Positions 21,356 to 33,815 are shown, counted from the stretch's first letter. The stretch is 36,000 nucleotides of DNA from Glandiceps talaboti (GCF_964340395.1 NC_135560.1:15906598-15942597), one strand, 5' to 3'. The notes: generated from the sequence alone by a model not told the origin. Numbers and translations: made by a program.

Positions 21356-21398
21356 ATAGACCCTCCACCAAATCCACCAACGTTGGTGGAGGGTCTAT
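21356..21398. repeat. 15-bp inverted repeat (hairpin)
   Basis: ATAGACCCTCCACCA (21356-21370) is perfectly complementary to TGGTGGAGGGTCTAT (21384-21398), with a 13-base loop that itself holds part of the palindrome CCAACGTTGG. It sits right at the end of the tandem array. Confidence 0.9.
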
Positions 21399-22392
21399 GG
21401 TTTGATATATTCACTTTTCGTATGAACAAGACTTACTGGCAAAATGATGTTTGTTTAATTTGGTGTTTCACTCATTGGACATTACGTTTTTGACACAAAG
21501 ATAGACATATTTCAACTCTAGACTAACAATAACAGAGACACAATAAACACAGCGGAATCCTTTGCCCAATCACATTGAATACTGATAAGCATTGCTATTC
21601 TTTCACACTGCAGTAAAACTAGGCTTCTAAGGAAAACATTACACAAAAGTCATGGCCTTGATGATTTTAATGGCTTCAACATTTCAACTTGACTACTTCT
21701 ACATCCCACTGTGTGCAGCACCTATATACAATTGTACTTGTTTCTTTTGCATAAGAAGTGTCTGAGGGTGTGTATTCAATAAAATGTCATATTACATGAG
21801 TGAGCCACCAAACCTACGTCATTTTAAATGTACATTCTCCACATCAAAGATTTGCGATCTGAACAATGTACGTCTTGTATTTTAACATCGAGAATAAATA
21901 TTACTTGTTTGATTGATCACTACTATCAGAGAATAGACGACATTACTGGATGTACAACACTTCAATTTGATTGTGGGGGGAAATATCCGTAGTTTCAGCA
22001 CATACCCCATTCAATCGTATTTTCAATAAGGAAAGAAATATTGCATTTCTGTTCAATACTGTATAAATCCAAAGATTGGACCTCTGTTGTGAATACAAAA
22101 GATGTTTGAATTTCAATCTCAGTGACTGGGTAATAGAGACAGAGCAGGCTCTCGGGGGTTTCTCACGATCTTACAACAATGAACTCAATCATATTACGTT
22201 GTCGTGTTTTCTATACACAATTGAGCATGTTCTGTAATTTTTGAAATTAGAAATAAATATGTAATAAATGTGTGTTCTAGTTTCCAAAGGTCATATTGAC
22301 AGCAAAAGAAAAAGAAAAAAAACATTCGAACATGTTAGGAATTACTCGGGGCATGAATAGTTGGCAACGAGAAAATAAAGTATAGCGCTGTA
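21399..22392. other. intergenic DNA, no gene seen
   Basis: AT-rich. A stretch at about 21840-21980 resembles the unit of the preceding tandem array. Nothing else is supported. Confidence 0.45.
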
Positions 22393-22540
22393 ATGAACGT
22401 TGTGAAGGCTCGCGGCGTGATGATTAACGGTAAGCTACAACCAGGTCAAAGTTCTCATGGTCGAAAACGCCGGACAGAAAGAACGACAATGTACCCACAA
22501 TGTTGTCTTGTTACACTTCTAGTATCCACAATAACAATAT
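22393..22540 (+). CDS. possible first exon with a membrane/signal anchor, unassigned
   Basis: ATG frame with a basic N-terminus (GRKRRTER) followed by a hydrophobic stretch starting CCLVTLLVSTITIF, ending at a good donor (GTAAGTG at 22541). Read without splicing, the frame stops at 22590, and an overlapping frame then stays open to 22774. This layout would fit a type II membrane protein or signal peptide exon, but no downstream exon is recognised, so it may be chance. Confidence 0.2.
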
Positions 22541-22826
22541 TTGTAAGTGTGCTCAAATATTGGACTGTGTTTGACCTTACCGTTGAGTGAAATTCATCCT
22601 CCGATCTGCTACGAACTGTATCCCGTACTGTTCGGCTTAGAATTAAACAGATCTAAAAGAAACGTGTACCTCGAGCAACAATCTTTACGTTTGTCGTTGG
22701 CTAGTAACAATCACGTGAAAAATAATAACCCAAAACGCAATGCATTGTGTAGATTCTACCTTTTCTTACCCTGACATTCCACTGTCTTTTATCTTATCCC
22801 ATGTTTGACGTAAACGGTCTCCCTAC

Positions 22827-23110
22827 CTGAAAACTGCTCCCGGCTTCTGCAAATAAACTTGTAATTTACTCTTCGATTCTTCTTGTCCTTTCATTACATC
22901 TCTATTGTTCACACTGCTACTCCAGCCATGTCTCGTTTTGTTGGTCAACAGGTCCCAGTGAATGTGGAATCGGAAATGTAAACTTTGTCGAACGTAAAAA
23001 GCACTAAAAATGTCATCAAGTTCTCTAATAACAACCTCCTTCAGCCCGTCAAATATACGCCGCTGTAGAGCAATGTGTTGACGGCACTCCAACCTGACCC
23101 TCCGAGACCC
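22827..23110 (-). CDS. possible internal coding exon, unassigned protein
   Basis: Minus-strand frame bounded by a pyrimidine-rich acceptor (TTTGTTCGTAG, exon from 23110) and a CAG|GTAGGG donor at 22826. The 284-nt exon is open in one frame for 94 codons and carries a mixed, protein-like composition, e.g. LKEVVIRELDDIFSAFYVRQ near its middle. I do not recognise it. Partner exons were not established. An alternative is a chance frame between chance splice-like sites. Confidence 0.3.
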
Positions 23111-23468
23111 CTACGAACAAACAGCAGGACGATGAAGCCATCGATTCGGAACACGTCCTACGTCACTCGCATGCTAATCACCCCTGTGAATTGAAAGATA
23201 ACCGACAGCTAAATTCATCGTTTGACAAACCCGTCCTTATAAATGCAAAAGTTGCTAGGTGTTGTGTAAAGCCTGTTTCATAAATACTTTTGAGTGCGAG
23301 CGCCTAAATATGTAATAAACAACATATTAAACGCCTCAGGAATTACACCCATTCAGAAAAGTGGCGGGTTTCTTTCAACATCATAGGGTCGTATTATTTT
23401 ATTCCTTGTCAGCTCGTTGTCTAGTGTTAAACGCCGAACAATACGCCGTGCCTGTCATAGGGAGAGTT

Positions 23469-23482
23469 GTCGTCATGGCAAC
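23469..23482. promoter_or_regulatory. X-box-like site
   Basis: GTCGTCATGGCAAC fits the RFX X-box pattern (second half site GGCAAC perfect). It lies about 360 bp upstream, on the minus strand, of the possible exon at 22827-23110. Confidence 0.25.
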
Positions 23483-24305
23483 AGGGAAACAATGAACCCG
23501 AACATGTCCTTCCCTTGAGAGGAATGAACTGTGCTAATGATGTGAATATTTATGAGCAAGTCAATATGTCAGCTTGTTTTCTATAAGAAAAATCGATACA
23601 CCGACATAAATAAACAACAAGAATTGATCCACAGTAAATAATAGAAATATATTAATCACTTGGCTGCGCACGCCTTCTAGGACCTCATACATGTACATAT
23701 ACTTACCTGTACTCTGGCCCTACACCTGCTTTGATTGTATAGTCTACCGTGAGTGATTTATAGACCCATAGGCAGATAATTAATCCATGACAACTTGTTT
23801 ACAGACCTCTCCTATCAGGGTCATTTTGTACCGATCGTCTGTTTTATATCTAAGCAACGTTGAAAAGTTGTTGTTGTTTTTCTGGACAATTCTATTATCA
23901 AACATGACTATCTTATCAAGAGTAATTTTAAAGATTAACTCGGATTTTGTTCTATTGTTCTTTTAGCGATTTGTTATTATTTCGTAAATGACGGAATGTG
24001 TGAATTTGTGACAGCAACTGATTTTAAGGTCAAAAGAATCTAGCTAAAAGTCGATGGCATTTGACATGGAGCACACAGAATGCACGAAAAGTTACATGAT
24101 TTTCATAATTTTCAGATTTTAAGTAAGCCTGCTAAATCCAGAATAGACTGTTTAATTTACACGTATGTTGGAAGTGTAATAACTGTGTCCAGAATATATG
24201 CAGCTTTGGTTAGATATTATTAGTGTGGGAGTTTCATTCTCGCAAAGCCAGAGCCCATATTTCTGCCCGCGCGCCGGTACATTTTGTACGGTTGTCGTAT
24301 AGTTT

Positions 24306-24551
24306 TTAATTAAAAGAGGCCTGTGATACTACGGTGGGAGGGTTTTTTGGTCGTGATAGAGATTCGGTAATTTGAAAGGAGCTTATATTCTCATTTTGAT
24401 GTCGGTGGATTGTGATAAAGAGTTGAACGAGGTTATCAATCCATTCCTGTTGGACAGCGTGTTCACATCGTGAATATTTTTCCCAACCGACAAACTCCAT
24501 GCGAGTCAGATTTTTCTTCAAACTCTCGATGAAATACCCGTGAAACTAATA
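24306..24551 (-). CDS. possible 3'-terminal exon, unassigned
   Basis: Minus-strand frame of about 80 codons after an ATTAG acceptor-like site at about 24552. It reads through residues such as TRMEFVGWEKYSRCEHAVQQ to a TAA at 24306-24308. Codon use looks more coding-like than its surroundings. I recognise no family, and the acceptor has a poor pyrimidine tract. Confidence 0.2.
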
Positions 24552-26502
24552 TCTGCATCTTCAACAGATTTGAAAGACGCTTCCAAAGCGACAAAAAAAA
24601 TTATGCAAAGTTGGTTAATCCTGTAACGAAAAATACCTGACTCGTGGTACAGTCTCCTTCGTATTGATCAAACCCCTAGTAAGCTTTGTGATATGGCTAA
24701 TAATCTTTTTTGTAAAATTACAAAACTAATTTCGCGCTAGACAAGATATCTATGACTGAGTAATCTCGAGTTAATTATGCTTTGAGATTTTTCATCTATT
24801 TTCAACTTGGGGGATTTATAGCCTCATGTCACAACACAATAACTAGAATTTCTTTATTTGAATAAAAAAAATTTAAACACATACTGTGATCTCGTATGTG
24901 AAATGATAACCCTTACGTATAAGTGAATAACCAAATGATTTTGTAAATACTGTATCACATATGATTTGCACTGTATTGAGGACGAGTAGCATTTCTTAGC
25001 AATCTGTCTCCATTACAAAGACCTTCGAAATGAATTGTTTAAACATTTCCTATGATAAGTTCATTTAACTTTTGAATTCGGATAATGTAACTTTTTTTTA
25101 ACTTAGCCCCACTTATTTATTTTGCAATAAAAATAGAGGGGAATCTCCCTCTATGAACCGGAACGTTTGCAACATTGTTTGTTCCTTGGGCCAGTGGCCT
25201 TATTGTTCTGACATAAACTGATTGATTGTGATTGTGAACCTTTCGGGTGAACGCAAATGCCCATCCATTTGGGGAACAGGTAATAACTGGGTATAATAAC
25301 AAAGTGAAGGATTCAACTTTCCTTACATTAACTTAAAGTGAATTATAAAATCAAAACATTTGAGTATTTATGAGTCAGACTAAAAAAATCTCCAACGGGA
25401 TGGGTGCCACTGTAAATGGTAACTAAATGTCAGCGTGTATCTAACATTATTTACATGGTCAGATTCGTCGTGGTGAGATTTAAGCATCGTAGCAAAATAT
25501 ATTCTGGCTTGTGAGAATAGATTTAAGGGAACTGTAGCCTTGATTCATACACAAGTCATTCGCATGCACTACGAACATATCGGGTCAACCGCATACCACC
25601 ACATGTACAGACAATCTCGTCGTCGAGTTGTCACAGTGGAGTCAAGTTTTTGTGAAGTATACGCACATCGGCGCTGTTTACAAGTTTGTGAGTCACAGGA
25701 TACGGTGAACATATACTTACAGCGTGATGGCGTGCAACCACGCAAAATACTACATGGTACTGTGGATATAAAGACCCAGTCCGTACAAGGAGTAACGTTT
25801 AGTTGACAATGTGAAAACAGTTGTCTAATAGAGCTACAGAATACGATGATCCTAATCAAAACCATGTCCCCGGCTATGTAATCCCCATGGTTCAACTATT
25901 AAAGATAATACTAATGCGAGAACATGGGAATTAATCATGGGCCTTTAAGTAACCGTTGTGGTATTTATTGATTATCACGTCAAAACACGCAAGATATTCA
26001 ATTAGAAAGTAAACATAGATGAAGTCAGGGCAAGATATAAATATTTGACAATCGATTGAAATGTTATTTGTGTCTGAAGTGTTGTCTTTATCTGTATGAG
26101 CCGATACACATTCGTGACACACCTTGTATCGGTGAGGTTAGGTGAACTTGATTGTAATAAATTAGACTGCTCACACCCATTTAAAGGCCAAATTTACCGT
26201 AATTTAATTTTTTTTCTAAAGTACATGAATGACTGCCAGGTTTAATAGAGAAATCGATTGTGTTTTATTAGAAATTATTTCTACTTAGATGTGTTGACCA
26301 TATCGGAGACTTAATAAAAACAGTTTATTGACCACATCGTCAAGGTAAGCCGAAGCCGAATGTAAAACCGGCTCTTATAAATACAAATTAGTAAAGTGGA
26401 CACTTTTAATAAAACCCTTCCTTGATATCATGAATCTTAACACGATACAGCAAAACAAGCAAGAAAGTTAGCCTGAAGAGAAACCATTGTGTTTTAACGC
26501 TT

Positions 26503-26596
26503 TTTTATTTATTTATTTATTTATTTATTTATTTGTGTGTTTGTTTGTTTGTTTGTTTGTTTGTTTGTTTGTTTGTTTGTTTGTTTGTTTGTTTGT
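26503..26596. repeat. (TTTA)n (TTTG)n microsatellite
   Basis: TTTA repeat to about 26533, switching to TTTG to about 26596, then degenerate GT-rich sequence. Confidence 0.95.
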
Positions 26597-26691
26597 GTTG
26601 TGTTTGTGTTTGTTGTTTTGTTTTTCATTTTTACTTTACTCAGAATTGACAATTACAATTCAACGAACAGTCAAATCACATAAATAGTTTA

Positions 26692-27005
26692 TTAAAGGGG
26701 CACAAGCTGAGTTTACATTTTTTTGAGATGAGTAATTTTTTTCTGCATATTAGAAGGTATTAACAGTATTCTACTTACTGATGTATACTAGCACTTATCC
26801 ATCGCTTGCAACTGACTGAACTCAAACCTGGTATTAGGATATAACTTATGAACGTTCCGATGACGTAATTTATTATACGTATCAAAAAGTGTACAGGAAA
26901 GCATGCATCGACATAAACATTACACTAGAATAGTTTAAATGCAGTTTTTTTGTTAGTATTTTCCACTTAAGTAAAAGCTTATAAACTCGGATTGAGCCAT
27001 TTTAA
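26692..27005. mobile_element. MITE family A, copy 2 (314 bp)
   Basis: Left end TTAAAGGGGCACAAGCTGAG; right end is the complement of TTAAAATGGCTCAATCCGAG (26986-27005). The interior shares GATGACGTAATTTATTA and a CATGCATCGACATAAACATTA-like block with copies 1 and 4. It lies about 490 bp upstream of the receptor start codon. Confidence 0.85.
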
Positions 27006-27492
27006 GCCATGAGAAAACATGAATTGTAAAGTAGTATAACTAGACGTTATCAATTTGTTAAACTATAGTAACTTTCAAATCATTCATCAATTATAATAAT
27101 AGATAGATTGTGAATACGAATGGCTGTGGTCATTACTTTTGTTAACCTCTGACCTTTGCCACACCTGAAACTATAATGAATAAATAAATCCCTGTCTAAT
27201 CAATATATCCTTTCTCCCTCTAGGTGGCGTACGGGTAGAATATACTGCCACAGAGCTATGTTTACTCATACCACAGTGAACGTTGCACCATAAATGCTCT
27301 TCAAGTTTTCACTTATTCACATATATCGTTTGGCGTCATCATTTTGCGATTCGCGTCGGCTTTTTGTCTACTGTAGTTTGTCTTCACAGCACTTGTCCGA
27401 TACCCCATTGAAAGAAAACCCCTAACGATTTGGTTGCTCGTTGACTTCAGCGTTTCACCACCGACATTGTAACGGTACACACAAAACCCAGG

Positions 27493-27544
27493 ATGGATCC
27501 TCGTTCACTACCGTGTTTGGTAATATTGCTTTTAAAGTTTGGAG
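27493..27544 (+). CDS. nAChR exon 1: signal peptide
   Basis: ATG in good context (A at -3, G at +4). Codes [17 protein letters not shown], a hydrophobic signal peptide core, and ends after one base of the next codon at a consensus donor GTAAGT (phase 1). The signal continues into exon 2 (V-Q-V-G-C). Confidence 0.8.
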
Positions 27545-30500
27545 GTAAGTCTTATGGCAGTTGTAAGTATATTTGACCCTTTTCAGAAAATACAGGTTGC
27601 GATAACTTAATGCATAAAACATTGAAGTGGGACGTGGTCTTGGATGTAATATATTTAAAGGTGTTACATTCATCATCGAGATTTGTGATATGTGTACTAA
27701 GACATATAACTTCACTCCCACTCGAGATCCTTGCATTCATGTGATGAAGTTGGAGTGTATTTTCTCTTTCAAAGAAAAAGACCGTCCTTATTCAGAGTGT
27801 CAATATGGGAATCGCTGTTTTGAATAGATACGTTCATCGCTGTCTTCATCTTCGTCTAACTGTACACACAACCTCTTTTTTTAAAAACTGGTAGGGTGAG
27901 GTAGGGTGGGGTAAGGTGGGGTGGGGTGAGTAGGGTGGGGATGGATATTTCTAATAACATGATTTTTGACATTAATCAAAATCGCGCGGACATCGCAATA
28001 CTTCACGTACTCGTCTTTGTCGCGGATCGTTTTACCGAAAAGTTGAAGCAAGCTAATCAACACCTCCACCTGATCAATGGGAGATCAATACTTAGCCGTG
28101 ACAACAAAGCGAAGGCAATCCGATTAGGGACGGAGTCACTCGAGGAAAATTCTTAGAGTAGCCGGAATACGGATAACCGTTATGTAATAACGTGCGAGAC
28201 GTTGTTCTGCAAAATAGGCGAAGCAGAATCGTTGTAAAGTTTGAAGTAGTACTGCGATAATACAATGAAGTACTGAACGATATTTTTTTGACCATTGTGG
28301 CATTGACAGGCTGTGCACTAAGCTTACCAGGCACGAATTATGAGAAATGTAGCGAAGTACTTTTGCTGAATATTTTTAGACATTTTAATTTTGATATCTG
28401 TCTTGCATTAATTTGATTACACGTATGCTTCCTACCAAGGATAAAGTCGAGATATGCCAAATATTCAGCTTAGAGTATAATCCACATCACTGTGATTTTG
28501 ACAGTAAAATATCTGGTACAGGTAATAAATTTGCCAAACAGTGCCAAGCGAGCAGAAAGACAGACAAATCGCAATAGTATTTTCTACAATGCATATGCCA
28601 CAGTATCACAGAGAATATTACAATACTGATGATTTCACCGACAAATAATTTGTGTATACAGAAATCAATAGATGTATAGAATCGTCCTTTTTTCAAGGAA
28701 ATCGGTAATATTCTGTATTTCCATAGAGTTAACAATGTAGTCCGCGGCCATGTTGGAATCTAAAAATGTCTTAATTTCATATTGACCTGTATACTAGTAT
28801 TAAGAAAATTGCAAGGTGACCCCCTCACTTTTTCATTGATTTGGACTGCGAATGGTTTTGAGTTTTCTTGACCAAAGTAACAGAAAAAACTTAAACAGTT
28901 TATTGCTGTGGCTCATACTACGTAAATCGAGTTCAAGTTCGCTGCTTGACCCATCGTCGTGATTCACTGCCCTCTTTACGGCAGTACTACCCCACCTACG
29001 TCCTCTCAATTATTTTTTATTTTTGGCTGCGGAATAATGAATTTTGGCTTTCGATTGTGAGTCATAATAATGCTTATCTCTCTGTAAAATGCTTAGCTAC
29101 AATGACAATGTAATATGACCGCACCCTTCTCAAAACTCTGACCAGCCAGATACCCTGGGCCATTAGACTAATCGATAAAGTATGTAAATTAAATCATGAG
29201 AATACGACTAGCGTGATTTATAACATTAACAAATTATATAATGAAGTTCCATTAATTTTTTTTTAAGAATCGATATTAAAAATTTCATTTTTCGAATGAT
29301 GACAGTCATTGTTTTGATTTAGTAGAAATGGCCACGCCTTGTTGGAAAGGTCAGATAACATAATTAGTCATTTTTGCAAATCAATAAAATGAATTAAATT
29401 TCTAAATTTCATCTGTCTTATTAAACCAACTTGAATGGGTCGTACTTTGAAAGCCTTTCATCAATTGTTAAGATCATGTCATAGATGTAAGCAATCAATA
29501 AATCTAGTACATACAGCTTTCCTATAATTTCATCATCACAGACAGACCCTTCAACCATTAAGAACTCTACGGTCACGTTTTGTTGATATAATTTTGGGAT
29601 GTACTAGTACAAGAGGTAATAAAACCGCAAATTTTCACTTGTTTATATGTTACAAACCTTTTCCGAGGAGTATCTGCGGCTGTTAAAGAGGCACAAGCTA
29701 AGTTTATACGCGTTTGGGCGTAGTTTTTGCTGCATATTTAAAAAGTATTCGCGTTATTGTACTTACTGAAGCACACTTCACCACCACCAGCCTAAAAACA
29801 GTTCACTTCAGGATGTCACTATCTGATTTCAGCGAGAACGGTGAAAACGAAGTCCAGATGAAATACCAAAAGATGCCAATAGTTTTTGATTAAATTTACA
29901 AAATGTGACAGTTGTCAAAAGGTACTGCATGTCAGGATCGCTTAAGGAACAATGTTTGAACGTGTATTAGTCAATTTTAAAAACGAAAGGTATTTAGACG
30001 TTTTTATTTATGAGGGCGCTCTAGCTTGTTACGGCGGTGGTTTGGATTTTCGACGGATAACGTTCTCATCCAATCAATATTGCTGGAACAATCACTTTAA
30101 TTTTTTACCACTGTTTAAACATATTATAGATCGGTGCTTTTTTTCGTAAAAGCAACCCCAAACCCATAGTTCCGCACTACTTTTAAAGGAACGAGACAGG
30201 AGTTCTCTCACTTCACAAAAAAGTATAGCCAATGCGTTGTTATACAAACGTAGTTTGAAACATATCTCACGTATCATATGTCCAACAGGATGATGTCCAA
30301 GTGAATGTTTAAATCATGTTCTCTGATAACAAAGTGATATTAAATCCGAGCGTTCAAAACTGGCTCGACTACTGGCAGATAATAATATTTTACGAAAGCA
30401 AAGAAGATTATTTTTCACAAAGGTCGTCGACATGCAAAACAGACTTTGAGAAACAAAAATATAGTTGCCTATTGTAAGAGTAAATAGAATTAGTAAGATA

Positions 30501-33500
30501 TTGTTAAATATTGTTAAAATATAGGGTCAGTCGAATCTTGAGAAACATAACAATTCATAAAGCCGCCCTATAATGTGAAACTATACAGACATCTTTATTC
30601 ATCCTTCATAATTTTCAACTCAAAAACTGTCTGTCATGGATTGTAAAGTTTTTGGGGTTAAAGGGAGACAATCTTGTTATTGTTCTTCTACCATGGTTTC
30701 ATAATCTTACTAAATATTTATTCGTTTTCATCCGGTACAGTGCAAGTAGGATGCCAGACAACGGAAATTACACCTAGTTTTACGACAACAGAGTCGCCTT
30801 TTACGACTCTCTATCCAGGTACCGATTTAATGATGCGTCTGCATTTCCACCTCACGCATGCATGAAGTTCCCCCCTTGTCAAAACCGTTCAACCATAGCA
30901 ATAAATAACACCAAATCACGTCAGCCAACGTTAATAATTTTTATACACTTAAAGCATATAAATGTGCCTTGTCTATCCTCTAAACTGATGTATGTTTGTT
31001 TGTTTTTGTTTCTATCAAGTTAAACATCCTGAATTTGTATATCTCTTAAAATCTTATCAAGAAGTCGATTCAATTCATTACCTGTTCACGTCCACTGGAC
31101 TTAATTGGCAATTGCGCCCTCTACTCTTTTGTCACGGATGTACCATGTGTACGCCGGGTATTGGCCTTCCTCTTTGTAAAGCTACGAAGATGGATACCCA
31201 ATGTAAATATAAAAGAGAACGCACGCAGTCGATATGAAATATGGTAAATAAAAGCGAATCAAACAGAATCCTTGGACAGTTTTTAGTCAGATTGGTGCAT
31301 AGTTATCAAGTACATTATTATTTTTAATTATTATGTCTTTGAATTTTCCTGCTTGTATATGTCACATGTGAGTATTTCCCCTCTTGTCCCATATCCGATA
31401 GCTAAGTACTGCCCGTTTCATGATACTGTTCATTGGCTCTGTTTGATAGAACCACGCAGAAACCAATAAGAAGCTGCACATTCTACACTTTAAGAACAAG
31501 ATCGTAATTTCTTGCTACATTTTATCTAAATGAAATAAACCATTTAAATGTACTGCAACTAGACGAAGACACACGGGCGCCAATTAGTTGATGTCTGCAT
31601 TTGATATCTACACTGGTGGCTAATTGCATTTCATTTAGACAAAGTGTTGCAAAAAACTGTATTCATTCAATCTTGCTATCTTGTAGCATGAGCAGTTTCT
31701 TATTGGTTTCTGTTTGGTTGTATCGAACATAGCCAGTGAACGGTAACATCATATATAAACTAAAATACAGCATTGTACTAGATAAAAAAAACTTTTTTGA
31801 TAGTTGACCTCTCTTTCTCCCCTACAGAGTCATCGGTACTATTGACTACTAAGATTCCAGGCATCACCACACGTATCATGGACGACGTCATTCCAAATAT
31901 TACATCTACTAAGCCACCAGACGGTACGTAAGCTCTAGTAGTGTTGTCTTTGGTTCTTTGTTCATATTCATATCCTTATTCATTCTCGATGAAAATAAAA
32001 GTATTGTACAATTGTTTATCATACCAAGATGATAATAAACAGTGGGATACAATATATCATACATCATGACAAAATACACAGTACAGGTTTATTAAGTTAA
32101 CTTTTTTTACAAAACCAAACTTGAAAGGATAACACAAAATGATATATATATAGCATATCATGTAGAACATCATTTTGGATGTTTTAAATGTTGATGAATA
32201 TCGCTACTGGTGGTGTTTAGTTTGAGATACCACATTTTGTACAGCAACACTGATACATACAGCACATTGCAGGTTACTGCTCACTCTCTGTCTCTGTTTG
32301 ATACAACTACACAGAAACCAATAAGAAAATGCACATTCTACACTTAAGATAGCAAAATCGCTAGTCAATTTAAATGTACTGTAACTAGATGTAGACACGC
32401 GGGTGGCAGTGTTTTGATGCCTGTGTTTGATGTCTGTATGGTGGCACGTTAGTTCATTTTATTTAGACAAAATGTCACAAGAAACTGTATTCATTCAATC
32501 TTGCTATATTAAAGTGTAGCATGAGCAGTTTAATCTTATTGGTTTCTGCATGGTTGTGTCAAACAGAGAGTGAATAGTAATCTGGAACGTGCCGTAATTC
32601 TGCAAAGTATAAAGAAAACTCAAGAGCTTGTTTCCGATATTAGTTTCCGATATTACGTACACATCTGTTCATCCACAAAGTTCACTGTCCTTCACTTTGT
32701 CGACTGAAACAGCAGCGATTTTTTATTGACACCTTCAAATCTTGTGTGACTTTTGACTTGGAACTTATACTTACAACCTTCTTTTATTTCTCACGTACAT
32801 CTTTCTTCAGACAACACTTTAAGCTCTCACACGATTTCTGGTAATGTATCGACCATTATTGTTGATTGTCATCTCCATGCATGACATAGATATTGTTAGT
32901 CGATATTTAAAATATAAATCATAATATTGTAAATATATGATTTGTTGGACATTAAACCCGAAGGGTGGATATATAAGTCCCCCTAACTCCGTGGGGGTTA
33001 CTGTGAAATTTAAATGCATGCAAGTAATTTTACAAGAAATGAAAATGCACAACACATCTTGTCAAATATGTTCACTCCCCAAACGCCTTATTCCTATCTG
33101 CTTGTCTGTAAAACGATATGTGTACTAACATAACGATAGTACGTGTGTACTTTGGCTAGGTTTCTAGCTGATACACTTTATTTTATAACTACATGTATAT
33201 CATTTCAGAATTCAAATGTTTATGATTCGTCATTCGTTGTTTTACAGTGACAATATCACCAGCGAACACAACTGATACAAGCGTGCAGACCACGGAGTAC
33301 GATGTGAAAGGTAAAAAATACAATTATCAAACAAGTTACCCTTAAAGTTAAAGTTAAAGCAGTTATCAAGGTGCTTATTTAGTAGCTTGCTTGTCTTATG
33401 AATTCATAGTATAACTTTTTTACGTCGGTGATGTTGTGGCGATGTTTGTTGTTTTGATTATGGGTGCTTGTTTTTTGTCTGTTTGTTTGTTTGTTTGTTT

Positions 33501-33783
33501 GTTTGTTTGTTTGTTTGTTTGTTTGTTTGTTTGTTTGTTTATTAATAAAAAACATGGCATTCAGTATAAGTTTATTAATTGGTCATAAAAAATAACGTTT
33601 TTAGTCGTGAAAGGATATATAAAGAGGGCGCTGTTACATGCAATGTAAAATGTTACTATAATTCGAGTTAGCTAATTTTGATTGTGAAGCTTTTGTCCAT
33701 TTGAATTTATCTACAAGTAAATGAGTAAGTCAGTGACATAGTGAGCATGTGCAAGTGCATGTGTGTTTTTGTGCACGTGTGTG

Positions 33784-33815
<32 letters not shown>

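Larger units (their letters stand above)
24552..27492. other. intergenic and promoter region upstream of the receptor gene
   Basis: No confident gene. A plus-strand frame at 25540-25806 looks mildly coding-like on both strands but is unassigned. Includes the TTTA/TTTG microsatellite at 26503-26596 and MITE copy A2 (26692-27005). The 5' UTR and promoter of the receptor gene must lie near the right end; no TATA box stands out. Confidence 0.45.

Noticed and set aside
25540-25895. Overlapping open frames on both strands
   Set aside because: Mildly coding-like on the plus strand, but open on both, with no recognised domain and no clear splice sites.
27893-27942. Interstitial telomere repeat
   Set aside because: TAGGG/GGGGT-like words are irregular and never form a run of TTAGGG units.
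27926-28156. Open frame of 76 codons in intron 1 of the receptor gene
   Set aside because: Composition is somewhat coding-like, but there are no splice sites in phase with the receptor and no recognised family; left out as a gene.
32204-32398. 64-codon minus-strand open frame
   Set aside because: It is the translated arm of MITE family B copy 2.
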